Below, one piece after another: positions 43,956 through 57,784 of a stretch of 64,000 bases of DNA. Made by a program: the position numbers and the translations under genes. Below the pieces are notes generated by a model. The model saw only the letters and a list, made by a program, of their open reading frames with translations. It was not told the DNA's origin and ran no database searches. Every line of letters starts with the position of its first letter. Positions within the stretch are counted from its first letter, which is position 1. Origin of the DNA: Calonectria ilicicola (taxonomy: Eukaryota > Ascomycota > Sordariomycetes > Hypocreales > Nectriaceae); the NCBI GenBank assembly GCA_020809705.1, contig CP085829.1, positions 4,030,001 through 4,094,000 of the forward strand. Reading direction: 5' to 3'.

Positions 43956-45299
43956 AATAAAAAAATAATATATTAAGAATATTAAGAAGATTTTTAAATA
44001 ATTATATAACTTTTAATTATATATTAAACTTTTTAAATATATTTTTTATTAATAAAAGATAGAATTCTTAAAGTATATAATTATTTAAAAAGATATTAAA
44101 ATAGATTTTATATAAGTTTAATCTATTATTAAATAAAAGAAACTAATTTTATATAAAAATATATAAATATTTCTTAATTTTTATAATTTCTATTAAAAGT
44201 TTATTCTTAAATACTTTAAAATAATAGAATCTTTAATAAAACTATTTAAAAAAAATAAGAATAATTATAAAGCTAGAGATCTTACTTAAACTAAAATTAA
44301 AGAAGATATATTCTAGGAACTAAAAATAGCCTTCTATTTAACAACTATCTTATAATATTAAAATCTAACTCTAAAAGCCTATATTAAGATAAATACATCT
44401 GCTAAGACTATCTTAAAGATCTTATTATAATTTATAAAAGATTAATAATAACCAATAGCCTACTAATTAAGAAAGCTCTTTAATATTAAATAATATTAAA
44501 GAATTAAATAGTAAAAGCTATTTATAATTATTAAAAATTTAAAGTATTAAAATTATTATTTATTAAAACTATTAAAAAAGTTTATAGTATTAATAAATTA
44601 CTTTACCTTTAAAGATATTATTAAAGCTTTAATAAAGAATCTTAAAGAAAGATTTATAAGATAGGTTTATAGACTATCCTTATTCAATTTTAATCTTAAA
44701 TATAAATTAGGGAAGCTTAATCTAGTAAATAATCTATTAAAATAATCAAATTATATAGAAGGGGAAATTATATATAAAAATATACTTCTTATATTTATAA
44801 AAAAGCTTTAATTAATAAAGGAATTATTATTAAATATATAATATATAATTATTAATATAAAAAGTAAAATTAAGATTATTAATACTTATATATAAGCTAT
44901 TTATACTAATCTTAAAGATAATATACTTATATATTAGGTAATAAGTAAGGATTCTTTATCCTTAGATTAGAAGTAAGTTATTAGATTATTAAACTAATAG
45001 AATATAATTATAATTTTTTTAATTATATAATAATAAAAGGCTAATAATATTATTATAAAAAAGAGTATTTAATAAAAAGAGATTATATATTTTAATTATA
45101 AAGATTTATTAAAAGTTAAGGTAATTAATCTAGAATAACTTATTTTATATTTTATTATAAAAGAGCTTATAAAGAGTAAAATAATATTTCTTACTTAACT
45201 ATCTATATAATTAAAAGAACTAATCTAAGAATTATAAGCTAAAGATCCTTTCTATTAATAATAGATATAAAAGGTTAAATAGGGCACTAGAGACACAGA

Positions 45300-45540
45300 G
45301 GTGTACTATTTAGATAGAAATAGCACACTCTTTTATAAGGGAAGGCTAATTATTTTAGCATAGTATACACTAAGGATTAAGATATTTTATAGATATTATA
45401 ATGATCTAAGGGTAGGGTATATAGAAGTTATTAAAATAATTAAATTTATTAAAAGAAAATTCTATTAGAAAGGAATTATAAAGAATATATATAATTATAT
45501 TTTAAAATACTAGATATATTAAGGTATATAAATCTTATAT
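45300..45540 (+). pseudogene. Integrase remnant (H2C2 region)
   Basis: The frame from about 45303 reads YYLDRNSTLFYKGRLIILA, then LRIKIFYRYYNDLRVGYIEV, matching the Gypsy integrase zinc-binding region in which HHD..GHxG is expected; the His codons appear as TAT. It lies downstream of the RT, as in Ty3/Gypsy. Confidence 0.75.
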
Positions 45541-46737
45541 TATAAATTATATAGGAAGTTATAATTTTTATTATTATTAATATATCTTTTTTAAGAAATT
45601 AATATAAATTTTATTATAAAATTATTTTAAAATATTTATAATAATAAAAAAAAATATAATATTATTTTTATAATTATTTATTATATAATAAAATTTATTA
45701 TATTTATATTTATAAAGAAGATACTTATTATTATTTAAATAATATAAATATTATATAAATATATAAAATACTAATATAAAATATTAAAAAGTATTATAAA
45801 TAATTAAAATAAATTATTCATAAATAAATTCTAAAAAGAACTAATAAAAGAATAAATAATAACCAGATAGTTATCTACTATCTACTATCCCTAGACTAAT
45901 AGATAAACTAAGTAAATATACTAGACCTTAAAAAGATATTTAAGATTATTTATAGGAAAAACTTTAAAGAAATAGATAATATAATTCCCTAAGAGTAAGT
46001 TTACTTATAATAATAATTAATATAATATTATTAAAGTATTATTAATATAAATATTATATAGTTATTATTTTAGAATAATTAAATATACTTTAAAATATTT
46101 AAAAACTTATATATAAAATATATAAAAGTATATTAAAATTTTAAATTATATATATATTTAAATTTAATAATATTAATAAAAAATTATAAAAATATAAATT
46201 AAATATTATAATAAAAGATATATTATTATAAAGTATAAGAAAGAATAGATTATTAATTTATTTATAAGGAATTTTAAATTTAAATATAAGAAGCTTATAT
46301 TTAAATTTATTAAAATTACTATTATTAAAAAAATAAAATAATAAGCTTATAAAATATATCTATCTAAATAATATCAATAAATACATAATATTTTCTTAAT
46401 CTCCTTACTTAAACCTTAGAAAGATACTAAAGGTAATACTATTATCTATCTACTAAAGCTAACTAAGGAAAAGAATAAATAAAAGATTAAGAAGATTATT
46501 ATATATAAAGGTAATAGTAATAAGATATTATATTAAATTAAATAAATTAAGTAATCTATAAAATATAATATATAAAAATCTAAAGCTTATTTTAAAAATA
46601 TAATAACTTTAATATATAAGTACTACAAGTAGATCAAAAGAATATATAAAAAATAGAACAATAAAGCACAAAGATAATACCACTCCTACTAAATTCTCTT
46701 AAAACTTAAGAATAAGCCTCTAGAAGAAGAAAATAAT

Positions 46738-46952
46738 TATAAAAATATAGGACCAAGAGGACCAATTAAGCACACATACTGAATATGTACTAGCGCAAGA
46801 TACTATAGGGCAAGGATGCCTACAATAGTATTATATAGTAAGTGTAGATGAATAATTCTACAGTTTATTAAATTAAAGTCTTAGTAATAAAAATAGAGGT
46901 CTATTACGGTTTTATTTATGCTTTACCCTAGTTATGAATCTAGTTTGTTACA
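46738..46952 (+). repeat. 3' LTR (215 bp)
   Basis: Begins TATAAAAATATAGGACCAAG (the TG start has become TA) and ends TTTGTTACA, keeping the terminal CA. It is milder in A+T bias than the 5' LTR. Confidence 0.9.
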
Positions 46953-46957
46953 CCCTC

Positions 46958-49900
46958 TTTTATTTATTTTATTTATTTTATTTATATTTTTAAGTTTAAA
47001 TATTCTTATAAGTTTTAAATAAAAGCCTTACTAAATACTAGTCTTAAGAGGCTTGTTTCTATCTGTTAAGATAAAGAGTTACCTTGGGACTTAGGCGATT
47101 TCAGGGATTACGGAGATGTAGCAGCTAAACTAGTATCTAATAAATATAGCTAGGACAGTGGGCGGTTTCTGTTTGTGGGTGTTGGTGAATCACTTATCAG
47201 CAACATTAGTCTTCTCTTTTACGCTCTGTTGGGATTTTAAGCATTGATATGGAGCATCACTATACGGTTGTAGCTCCATACGGATTATGTATACATGTAG
47301 GCACATTAAAGTATTTTCTAGGAGCTGATGGTTAACAAAATAAGCCGTAGACTGAGGTATTTCGTGTACTTGTGGCTCCTGGGATGTATCTTCATGTATC
47401 CTGACCGGTTCTGCGCCTTCGTCTCCTCACCTCCATTTAGTGACATAGTGTTTTATCTCCCTCGGCGATTACCCCGCGCTCCAATAACGCTTGAGGATAA
47501 GCTAATTATAACCGTAATAGGTTGTCTTTTTTTACAGGTATGACGTCCGCCTTCAGGGGTGCGAGAGGGCCATAGGTGGCTGAGTTGGTTGGTTGGGCTC
47601 ACACAGCACACAGCACACAGCTGTAAGCCGGTAAGTAGGGTATCATTCGCAAAAGGTCAGGACTGCTGCATGTGGATCCAACCCCGCATGAGGGGTGCCA
47701 GCGGTATCATGTATCGATACGAATTTGTTCCGACTGCGCATACAGACCCCGAGGAACGCCCGCATTTCTATGCCCAGCCACTCCCTCATGCGGAGTGACC
47801 ATTATGTTGCATTGCCGCCATGCGATGTTCAAGGCTGCGTCTTGTATATTGATACTACACCAAGGCGTCTTGTAATATTCTTGGCCGCCACCAGCCTCTT
47901 GGCTACATTAAACCATGGTTGGTCAAATCTCAACGGTTTCAACGTTCGGCAAAATATGATCGCCAAGGTTGCGTAGGTAGGTAAGCCATGCAAGGGACAT
48001 ACGATTTTTTTTTTACCTAAGCTCGTAAATGTTCGGCTGGTCTCTTTTCACCGACCTCAAAGACCATGTACAACATACAGTACACTCAGCATTGGTACTG
48101 GGGTTAGCTGGTATGATTGGATTTCGTTAGCATGTCTTGCATATTGCATCGGGAACATGAGCTCCGATTTGTCATTTAACACATCCGACAGCATACATGT
48201 GAATGGTGACTAGCTGGCGGTGAATTGCAAGCACACAATGTCGCATGTGCATGTGCCGTATATCCGCTACCGCATATTGCGTCATGCCGGAACAGGATCA
48301 AGGCATGGTCCAAGCAGCTTTGCGTGCTTTGCAGGAAAAGAAAGCAGAATCAACTGACACGGGTTGGTAACCATCGGCAAGGTCGGACCACGTCCTGGTG
48401 TCGGGTGAGGGAGAATTTGACAAGAATTTTCCGCAATTGGGAGCGAGTGCTCACAATCGAGTATTGATCACAACTCACACAAGGTTTCAGTTTAGGTGGT
48501 TGGAGCCCCTACCTACAAGAACCCCTGTTGCATTTTAAATATCCACCTGGAAAGTCATGGGTGTCGGTACGATGAAACCAACCGAATAACTCGTTGAACA
48601 AGTTTCAATCCACGCATGGGCTGAGCCTGAGGAATACTCGGAGCTCAGTATCCCCGTTCAAGAATGTACTCCGATGTCAGGCGGCAGAGTAAGCTTATGG
48701 CAATGCCGCGATCCTTGCAAAAAAAATGGTGGATATCAAAGGCAGATGCGATGTTTCACTGGGACCGACAAGGGCCCGGACTGCGGCCTTTCGACCCCGC
48801 GATGCTTCGATCAGCGGCTTCCAGCTGCTTGCCCTGGCTCTTCTTGTCAGCTCGGTTGCTACGCTGTTTCTGTGGGGATACCATGCATGTAGCTGCATGT
48901 AAATGGACGGATGGGGCATGAATGCAATCCGTTTAAACAGGAATTGAGCAAAGAATCCAGCCGACGATTTGGTGGGCCCCGGCCACAGCGAGCGACAGTT
49001 CTCGGGAGTTGCGGCAGTCAAAGACGTGTTCCTCCCAGAATCGGGCGATGAGCAGATTTGCGGTGGGCAACAAAGCGGGTGTCGAGGGCAAATTGAGGTT
49101 TCAGTGCTCAAGCTAAAATTTCGGAATTATGGCCGTGGTTGTTGGCCAACTCGGTCAATTAAAAAAAAAATGAGCTCCTAGAGGGGACCAGCTCCCCACG
49201 TGGTGAGAGGGGTGGAACACACTCAGCTGTCCCACGTACGGTGGTCCGCCAAGCATTTCTGAATCGGAAAACACGGTCTCCGTTGTATTCCCAGACAGGT
49301 CTCTCACTGGCCATTGGCGCAGGAGGCACGAGAGAGATTTCCGGGCCCGTGTCTTGAGACCATAGGCACTACTCAGGTAGATGCTCCATCTGGGCCATTC
49401 ATGATGACGTCGCGATTCAGGCCGGAGATGCGCATCATTTTTTCTGACCAGCATGCCGTTAAACCCGAAGCTTAGCTCGAGCTGGTGCACAAAAAGCAAG
49501 CTCGCGGCGAGGACTCGTGTGTGTCGTGTGCAGCAGCAGCACATGGGAGAGGGAGAGGTGCGATGATCGAAATTTGGAGGCTGAAACTAGAGCCAAGTTG
49601 AATTAAGCATTTAGCGTAGGCGGATCCGCTAGGAAAATTTGGAGGGCCTGAGCTGGGGGAAAGCAGTTTTTGCTCCATTCGGGGGACCAAAGACGCTTCG
49701 CTGGGCGAAAAGCAACACCAGCACTCGCGCAAGATAGACAATTACGCGGCAGCCAGGCCCTTGTTTTAGCTTGAGTGTCCAGTCGACTTACATGGTCATG
49801 GTCATGGCCACAGCCACACGAGATAGTCTTATCGGCCTCGCACGCACACCTCCCGCGCAGCCCGTCTTGGCATGCTGCAAATTTGAAAACACCGAGCATG

Positions 49901-50489
49901 CAAGCTGAGGAATAAGCAAACCAGTAAAAAGCACACGTCGTCCCACCAGCAGCGCTGTTGGGATCCGACCCCTTGCCGATGTGTTGGATGATCCCCAGTA
50001 GTTGTGTGTATGCATGTAACCATAAGCCCAGGCCTGAAAAGATTATCCGTACCCATCATTATGGAACCATTGGGCGACTCCGGTGCCAATGGGAGTTCGT
50101 CTGAATTATCTTATCGCCTGCATGTCTAGCTCTCAACATCGAAACGGGAACATCGTGCAGCCATGAACCGCGCCATACGAGCGCCGATCGTGGTTGGTAA
50201 GCGTCCAAAACATACAGCGGGACACCGGAGCGGCTGCAGATGACTGCGTCAACCATCCGTCGCAGCTGCTATCCCCTCTATTACGAAAGCTGGCACATCT
50301 TGGCAGTCTAACACGATGCCGCATGGTTGAAACTGGAACAGGAGAGAGCGTCCTGTTTTGTATAAGTATGTAGACGAGAAGCTTCATTCCTCTCCCTTGG
50401 CCTCATCAGCATCATCCAGTTTCTTTTACCACATATACACTCCCTCACATTCCTTGTAAACAATATCTTATCAAATATTTTTTGCAACC
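46958..50489. other. Spacer right of the retrotransposon
   Basis: About 3.5 kb. The first 120 bases are A+T-rich with ATTTT/TTTA repeats; after about 47080 the composition returns to normal. Only short frames without family resemblance are seen. The last 200 bases, with CT-rich sequence before 50490, are the deacetylase promoter and leader. Confidence 0.5.
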
Positions 50490-51366
50490 ATGCTCGCTCA
50501 TTACCTTCTCACTGCCTTGATTGCCGGTGTTGCGGCCTCGCCCATTGAAAAGGCCCAGCAGCAACGACGACAGAGCAGCGTGCCATATGGTACCATTATC
50601 ACCAGCTGTACTGTCCCAAGCACTGTCGCCGTTGCCTTTGACGATGGCCCATACGCATACACAGACGAAATTCTTTCCTCCCTTTCAAACGCTGGTATTG
50701 CAGCTACCTTTTTCGTCAACGGAGCAAACTACGCTTCCATCTACGACTACAGCGCAACTGTTCAGCGCATGATCAGCGAAGGCCACCAGGTTGGCTCCCA
50801 CACGTGAGTCAAGTCTCAGCTGGCAACATGAAACGATCCACCAGAGTCTTGTAGTGTACTAACCAGGTCGACACGTTCAGTTGGAGCCATGCCGACCTTG
50901 CTACACTGTCGGACGCAGACATCACATCACAGATGACGCAGCTTGAGGCCGCCCTTGTCAGCATCATCGGCAAGTTCCCAACGTACATGCGACCACCCTA
51001 CTTCAGCACCAACGCAGCCACTCTTCAGACCCTGGGAAATCTTGGTTACCACGTCATCCAGTCCGATATCGACACCCAAGATTGGGCAAACGACGACCCC
51101 AGCGCCATCCAAAACAGTGTGCAAATCTTTGATGAAGGCCTCAACAGCGGCGGCTCCATCGTCTTGGCACACGACGTCCACGCCAACACCGCCAGCACTC
51201 TGGTTCCCGCCATGATTTCAGCCATTCAGCAGCGCGGGTTGCAAGGTAAGCTTTTTGTGTCTCGGGATAGCTGTAGCGTGTGACGAATTCTAACGTGGTA
51301 ATAGGTGTCACTGTCGGAGCCTGTCTTGGCGATGCCGCTGAGAACTGGTACCGCACCTCGCGATGA
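50490..51366 (+). CDS. Secreted polysaccharide (chitin) deacetylase
   Basis: NodB-fold carbohydrate esterase family 4 enzyme that removes acetyl groups from chitin or related polymers in the cell wall. Three exons: 50490-50803, 50881-51245 and 51305-51366 (introns GTGAGT..CAG and GTAAGC..TAG), 246 residues. A signal peptide (MLAHYLLTALIAGVAAS) is followed by a possible basic pro-region. The five catalytic motifs are present: AFDDGPY with D51/D52; HTWSH with H104 and H108 as metal ligands; RPPYF (142-146); DTQDW with D172-W173; and LAHD with H202. The TFDDG motif reads AFDDG, a tolerated change. It ends shortly after the NodB domain, with no chitin-binding module or GPI signal, so it should be freely secreted. 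Confidence 0.92.
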
Positions 51367-53519
51367 TCAGCTCCGCCTTGATCCAGACACACACTGTGTC
51401 TCCCGTTTCCAATTTAATTTGTTAGTAGATGAATGATACGATTTAGGTGGAGGACTTAATAATGTCTGAGCCTGTCAAAACGAACAAAAGGCGTCTTGTG
51501 GGGGTCCTATCATTCGGCCTCGACGGACACATTTCTTGGGCAAATATCTGATGTACAAGATTCTTTTCTATTATATAGTTATCTAGCATTCCAGACCTCT
51601 AAAGTGGTTTGGGCAGATCATTAATGTCAATACGACTTATTTTTTCCAACACTTTGATTGGCAGCAAAATGTGTGGTTGGCGACATGAGATCCAAATAGA
51701 TAAATTAATCTTCAGGTAGTATTCGCACTTACATAGTCCACTCACATCTGTCGAGGACATACTAAGTTGATCTAATAACCCAAGTAATGTTTTGTTACCA
51801 TCGTGCCTCACGCAGTGTGTGGTGATAGCCGCCCTTCATCATACAATGAACATGTGGCACCTATGCACAGTACAACCTCGAGATGCCATTACGAAAACTC
51901 GTATACATCCATAATACTTAGTTAAATTTCCGAAACATATTTTTTAGTTTCAATTAACTTGAGCAGCTGTCACTGAATTGCCTTGGCTTCTCAGCGCCCA
52001 CCTTATCTGTCGCAGGTACTCGATGCTTGCCTCAAATGCCTTCAGATAAGTCTCACGCACAAATTCCGGTGCTTACCAAGATGATTTTCTTCTTCATTGG
52101 TCATAGATAAATAACGTGCATTCGCTTACATCAATGTCACTCTTCAGTTATGATGTTTCATTGCCAAGAAAAGCCACATCACACCCACTTTCGTCGATTG
52201 GATCCGGCATTGCTTATTCTATGTTCCAGAATCACCCTTTCCCCTTGTACAACGCGTCAGAATTGTTCTAGAATAGTCACAGACAACAGCCAAAACAATA
52301 GCTGAAATGCAATGTTTTCCGACATGTTCCGAGTCAATCTAATTTGATGTTCCCACCAGGCGGCTGATACAACAATACACCTTTTCGGTTTCGATACCAT
52401 ATTTGAGGTAGTCTCAGGTGCGGGCCGCTTCATGAGTTCCAATTCCTCGCTAATCACATTGTCTCAGCGTCAAGTACAAGGAGCAAAGCTGACAACCCAT
52501 CAGCATCTCTGTTATTTGTGAATCACGCCTTTGTAAGCTTATGCGACGCGTGTTCAATACGATGATATATATTTCCAACAAGATACGGGTACCAAACTCT
52601 GAAAGAAATTTCGGCCTTCTCGCCGACCCTCTGCTAGGTCAGAGAAATAACGCCACAATCCTAGTCAGTCAAAAGAATGACAAGTGTGATTATTGCTAAA
52701 ACGGTTTCCTCTTCGACCACCTTTATTTACTTACATTTCAAAATCCTAGTGCAAATTTAATCTTGAAAACCAGATAGCTCTTTTTGATTGAAAGCATGGC
52801 GTTTTACAGTTCGTGGCACGTTGTCACCAGAGTCAATCACTTCATCAATAACTTTGCTCCCGACCTTGAACGGCACAACCCATCAGAACTTTGACGATGA
52901 AATGAACACTTTCATATGTCTACGCCTGGACCATACACTAGAGGTCCATTTTAAAATAAAACGGAGAATTATAAAAAAACACAAGTGCTTCTTTCATTTC
53001 TTTCGAGTGCTGCTCCTCCCCAAAGGTCAGGTCGAACCAGTTTGTGGCTTTAGGGTAGGACCAGCGCCATTCAGCCACCCCGGCTTGAGCGAATGCGACT
53101 TGAACTTGAACCACAGACGATTACCATTCCGTACCATTATCGGACGCCATGTAACATTTGCGTATTAGTGATCATTCATGTACCGCTCCTATAGGTCTAC
53201 ATATGCTTAGGCCCCATGTAGTTTAGAGACGAGGAGATCCGCGGCTCGGCCCTCAGAAGGCTGGCACGCATCCTTGTCTGGTACAACGGAAGAATCCGCA
53301 CAGCACCGACTAGTGAAAGTGATGTGTCATTTTAAGGTCGGTGCTTTACCAGTGCCCCCAGATTCCACAACTGCCGGAAAAAGACTAAGGCCAAAAAAAA
53401 CCCTGGATTGGTTGAAAGGCAACGTGATGAGAGATTCGTACAATACACCCCGGGAAAGATTGTGCCCTTGTGACTTTCTTACCTTAAAACTCAACCACCT
53501 AAAGATATTAGTTTGATAG

Positions 53520-53582
53520 TAAAAAATAATAATAAATAAATAAATATTAATAAGCTTTATATATAAATTATTTATTTATAAT
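53520..53582. repeat. Short A+T island
   Basis: About 63 bases of nearly pure A/T (AAATAAATAAATA and similar) in otherwise balanced DNA. Resembles the island at 29221-29297. Origin unclear. Confidence 0.4.
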
Positions 53583-56500
53583 TTGGCTGAAAGACGATGG
53601 GAAAAGGTAGGCAGGGTACAAACTTTCAGGGATTGTACCGTATTGCGGGGGCTCGGGCCATCGACGTCACGGATGCTCAGGCAATCTTCACCCGTTGGAC
53701 GGGACAGGCCCGATAGCATTAGACCGCCCGTCGTCGTCTATTTCAGCCAATGGTTGTTTTCGCTAATGGTCAACTACATATGGCGGGAAGTGGACAATGT
53801 TGAATCGAACCTTGATTCTATATCGGCAACCGATCCGGCGTGGGGCCTCACCGATTGGACGGCAAAGGAAAGAACCGGGCGATCATGCAAACAAAAGACT
53901 CAATTCAGTTATCGCCAAGGGCGATCTCATTCACTGTGCCGCAAACGAGATAGAGGCCACGCAAGCCGTGAAGAGAGAGAGGGAGACAGAGACAGAGAGA
54001 GAGCTGTTGCGCACAAGTGATGGTCTCTCAAGCGAGGGCAATTAGCCTGTGCAGGGACGGCGCCTCAGCCTCACAAAAGTGGACTTTTGGACGCGGCGAG
54101 GCCCGGTCTCGACCACCAAGCAAGAGGCCCTAAAGTGGATTGAGGCTTAACGGACACGATGAGAGCATGGCAGAAGGGCGCTGGGCGCTGGGCCAGACTC
54201 CCGGGATATATTTTCTTCATGCAGGTCATTCACCTGCGGCCACGCTCGGAACCCCGGGCCATGATGTTGGACCAAAGCCACAAACACCTTCACCCCAGTG
54301 TCTCAGTGCCATACTGCCAGAAACGGTGACTTGCATCAATGCCGAAATTGATCCTGGCTGCACCTAAGTAAGGTTCTTTTGCGCTGCCCAGGCAGCTATC
54401 GGCGCGCTCGTGCCATGACTCCAAGCGAGCGCAAGGGAAGCGACATTGAGAAGGGGGGAACAGCACACAGCCGGGCGCGGACGTGGCTTGGCGAGATACG
54501 CGGACCTGGCAGAGGCGCATTTTCTAGAGCATCGAAACAGATTTGATGCACAGCCAGATCGAAACGGCAGCCACACACGATGTGAGTGGTGGATTTTCTA
54601 TTTCTGATTGGAGATGCAACTCTCAAAAACTATCCGATGCTTTGGACAATATGGTAGGTGGTGCGGATTGATATGTAATGATTACCAACAACAACCACAG
54701 ATGAGTCCCACCAAAAAAGGGAGAAAAGAAGGACCGATGCAGATCCTGACGCTATGGTCTAGAACAGTAGGTGTTTTCTATGGCAAGCGAGAAAAGATTG
54801 TCTACATAACGGAGTACGTATACAGGCGTTTTGCGCAGGGATGTTGGGCGGCTAGGTGCAGAAATGCTGGTCACGGCATCCTCCGGGTGTACATGTAATT
54901 GCGAGCGAGTCATGGTTGCATACTCCGTAAGTGGATAACGAAGCCGGTAATTGAAGGGTAAAAGAGCCGAGATGGAGAAGCCAGCAAGGGAAAAGAAAGA
55001 GAGAAGGAAAAACGTCACTTATCCGAGACCAAAAAAGGATACCCGTCACGACGGTGTACGAATTGCCGTTTTTGACTGGTAGCTTACAGGCATCACCGAC
55101 ATTTGGAACCAGAGTTGGCGGCGTACCAACCCATTGGGCCAGCGGACCTCACATGGCGCTGCTAAAAGGCGGGAGAGCCGCTGGATCCACTGCAGACAAT
55201 CCACTAGTTAGGGCCGACGCAAACCCAACCAACTTGTCCGTCGTGACGGAGTTGTTGGAGTTTGTGGCTGGAGCTCGCTGGCCCGAGCTGCGTGGTTGGC
55301 CGGGACCAGACCGGCACACCGGTTCCACGACACCACTTTACGAGCTTTGGGAATGAGGGGGGAAGAGCAAAGAAGGACTGCCATGCCATTCCATTACTCA
55401 TGCAGGTGTGAGGATTTAGCATGGCCGCGGCGAATGAACCTGCGCCAATTGGGAAACGGCACTACGGCCCTGCAGCCCGGAAGGTTCGGTGTCGGAGTTG
55501 GAAACACATGGAAGGAGAATGCATGAGACTTTGATGAAGGGGTGGAGAGGCGCAGTTGTAGCGTGTGTTGGGAAAAGAGCTCTGTGGAGTCTCGTGGTGG
55601 TTTGGGGGCGTGGTGTGAGGTAGGAGTTGTGAACATCTGGTGGAAACTTCGAGGTGCTTGCCTACCTAGGCATGACAGATGGCATTTGGATGCTGGTCTT
55701 TTTTTTTTTTTTTTTTTTTTTTTACACGTGTCCCCCCTTCCATCCCTCTCGTGGTTTTCTCTTTTCCCTTTCTTTATTTTTTCTGATGAGGAAAAGAGAT
55801 TTGTCAGAGGTGGAGCATTGCATCAATGGGTGTATATACTGTGTATATGCAGATGGATGCCCTCACGATGGAGAGCGTAATGTAAGCAGAGAACAACAGG
55901 CATCCTCCTCGTCTCGAGCCACGCTTAGCTCGAACTCTAGCACGCAGAAGCTTGCGATGGATGGACCCCAAATCCCGACGCCACGGGAACGGAAAGCCAC
56001 TGGGGAAATGGTTTGGGAGCACGGCTCCTGGGCGAAGCAGTGCCCGCTTCCCCGAACCATCCGCCTGGGACTTTTTTTCCCCCTCTCCCTTCCCCTTTAC
56101 GAATTTGCTTTCGCCTGTTCCCACAACAGACTCGGACTACTACTATTCCGTTTGGCGCGGTTGCCTCGTCCCCAGGGCATTTACCAACTCATGTGAGTTG
56201 AGCGGGGTTGCTTGAACCACTCATGTCTGCATCAGGTCATTGGCGCTGGTAGGGTAACAACGCGGCGGATAGGGCAAGAGCGTGCGACCTATTAAGCTAC
56301 AGGAAGATGGACAAGTGCGGTTACATCTTGGCGGCAGCCATCGAAACCCAACATCAGGGAATGGACCGGGGCTGGGGAAGCGCGCAGCAGGACCCCCCGG
56401 TCTATCGGAGCGGCCCTACGAAAGTCTACAGGCGATGCCGCGATGGCCTCCCAGCGCAGCCAAGGTCCGTCATTCGCCCGACAGACCGGTATACCACGGT

Positions 56501-57753
56501 GCTTAACACCGGGGGAGGGGTAACCCTGATGATAGGGAGAGGGAGGGGCAGGGTCGTCCCGTTGTGGTGCCGCACAGACGGGCCCATCTGCCAGCGCATC
56601 ACCTCATATCTGCTGCACTTCGGAGCAAACAACCAACCCACCACTGCAGGGGGGGCCGATTTTGGTGTTCCCTTGTGCCGGTACGACTGCCTGCGAGCTT
56701 TTGCTTTGGTGGGAGGAGAGGGGCTGTGGCTTGGCGCAGCCACCGTCGTTTATTATTAGTGGTGGACTAGTGGACTGCTGGTGGTCGTTGAGGACGACGA
56801 CAAGGGAGACAGAAAGCAAATGAGATGAAGTGTGGGTGAGTGAGTGAGTGAGTTCAGTTGAGTTATTCACCGCCAAGGTCGTCAAGTAAGTTAGTTAGTC
56901 AATCAATCAAAAGTGCAAACGAGCACGAGTGATGTCAGGAACAAACGATCCAATGGGGCTTTCGCCTAGATTGATGCGGAGAAGGCGATTCTGCACCCAG
57001 CGGATGGGATGAGACAATGTCGTCACACGTTTTATGTTGTGCGCGCCACACATTCACACTCACTCGCCCCTAGCTAAAGTGACAGCAACCTCTGCGATTT
57101 TTTTTTCCCCTTTCGCCTTCTCTTTTCGAAATTTTTTTGGAATCATATCCCGTTTTGCGCTATTCGCATCAGGAACTGTGCCACTCGAGTGCCTTTAGTA
57201 GTGGGAAGTGGGAAACCGATCGCCGCCCCTATTTACCCTCTTCAACCCCTCCATCCTTCTTCTGGTATAACCGAACCGAGGCATCCTCCTTGGTGGTGTG
57301 CCCTGCGGGTGCCAACTCCACCACGATGGCACACTGCACTGTCGGGTCTCTGTGACACCCTGGCTCTGCCTCCTAGTGGGCGCCAATTGTGCTGCTGCAA
57401 CGACGCACAGTCCAGTCCGGCGGGCATGGGGTGCCATCTAGTTCCCACAGCCCTGGGCTTGGTTGTTGGGTGTGTTCTGTGGTGCCGCCGGGCTGGAACC
57501 CGAGAGCTTGGTATAGGCTTGAGGCAATGCGAGCTGCTCTCTTTCTGGCAAAGGGCGTGCTGCAAAGGCACAGCCAGCAGCTGACGGTAACAAGAGCCGC
57601 CTTGCTCACCGCGTTATCGTATCTAAAATAACAGTCAGTACCTGATTATGTGTACTGGAGGTGTGTGTGTGCGTGGCATGCACATTTTTTATTTTATCTT
57701 TAATTTCCATCTTTTGCACATCTTGCTCGTGATTCAACGACACAACACAACAC

Positions 57754-57782
<29 letters not shown>
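57754..57782. repeat. (CA)n microsatellite
   Basis: About fourteen CA units upstream of the methyltransferase gene. Confidence 0.9.

Positions 57783-57784
<2 letters not shown>

Larger units (their letters stand above)
41161..46952 (+). mobile_element. RIP-destroyed Ty3/Gypsy LTR retrotransposon
   Basis: A complete element: 215-bp LTRs at both ends starting TGTAA and ending TTACA, a 5-bp CCCTC target duplication on either side (41156-41160 and 46953-46957), and an interior in the order reverse transcriptase then integrase, which defines Ty3/Gypsy. The interior is almost entirely A/T and full of TAA/TAG stops, as expected from RIP, which turns CpA into TpA on both strands. A purine-rich run (AGAAGAAGAAAATAAT) precedes the 3' LTR as a polypurine tract. 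It cannot encode a functional protein. Confidence 0.92.

Noticed and set aside
40860..47080. Possible centromere or mitochondrial DNA insert
   Set aside because: The A+T block is bounded by LTRs and a target duplication and contains Gypsy RT and integrase remnants, so a RIP-mutated retrotransposon explains it.
57754..57782. CA repeat as a functional element
   Set aside because: Ordinary microsatellite; no evidence of function.
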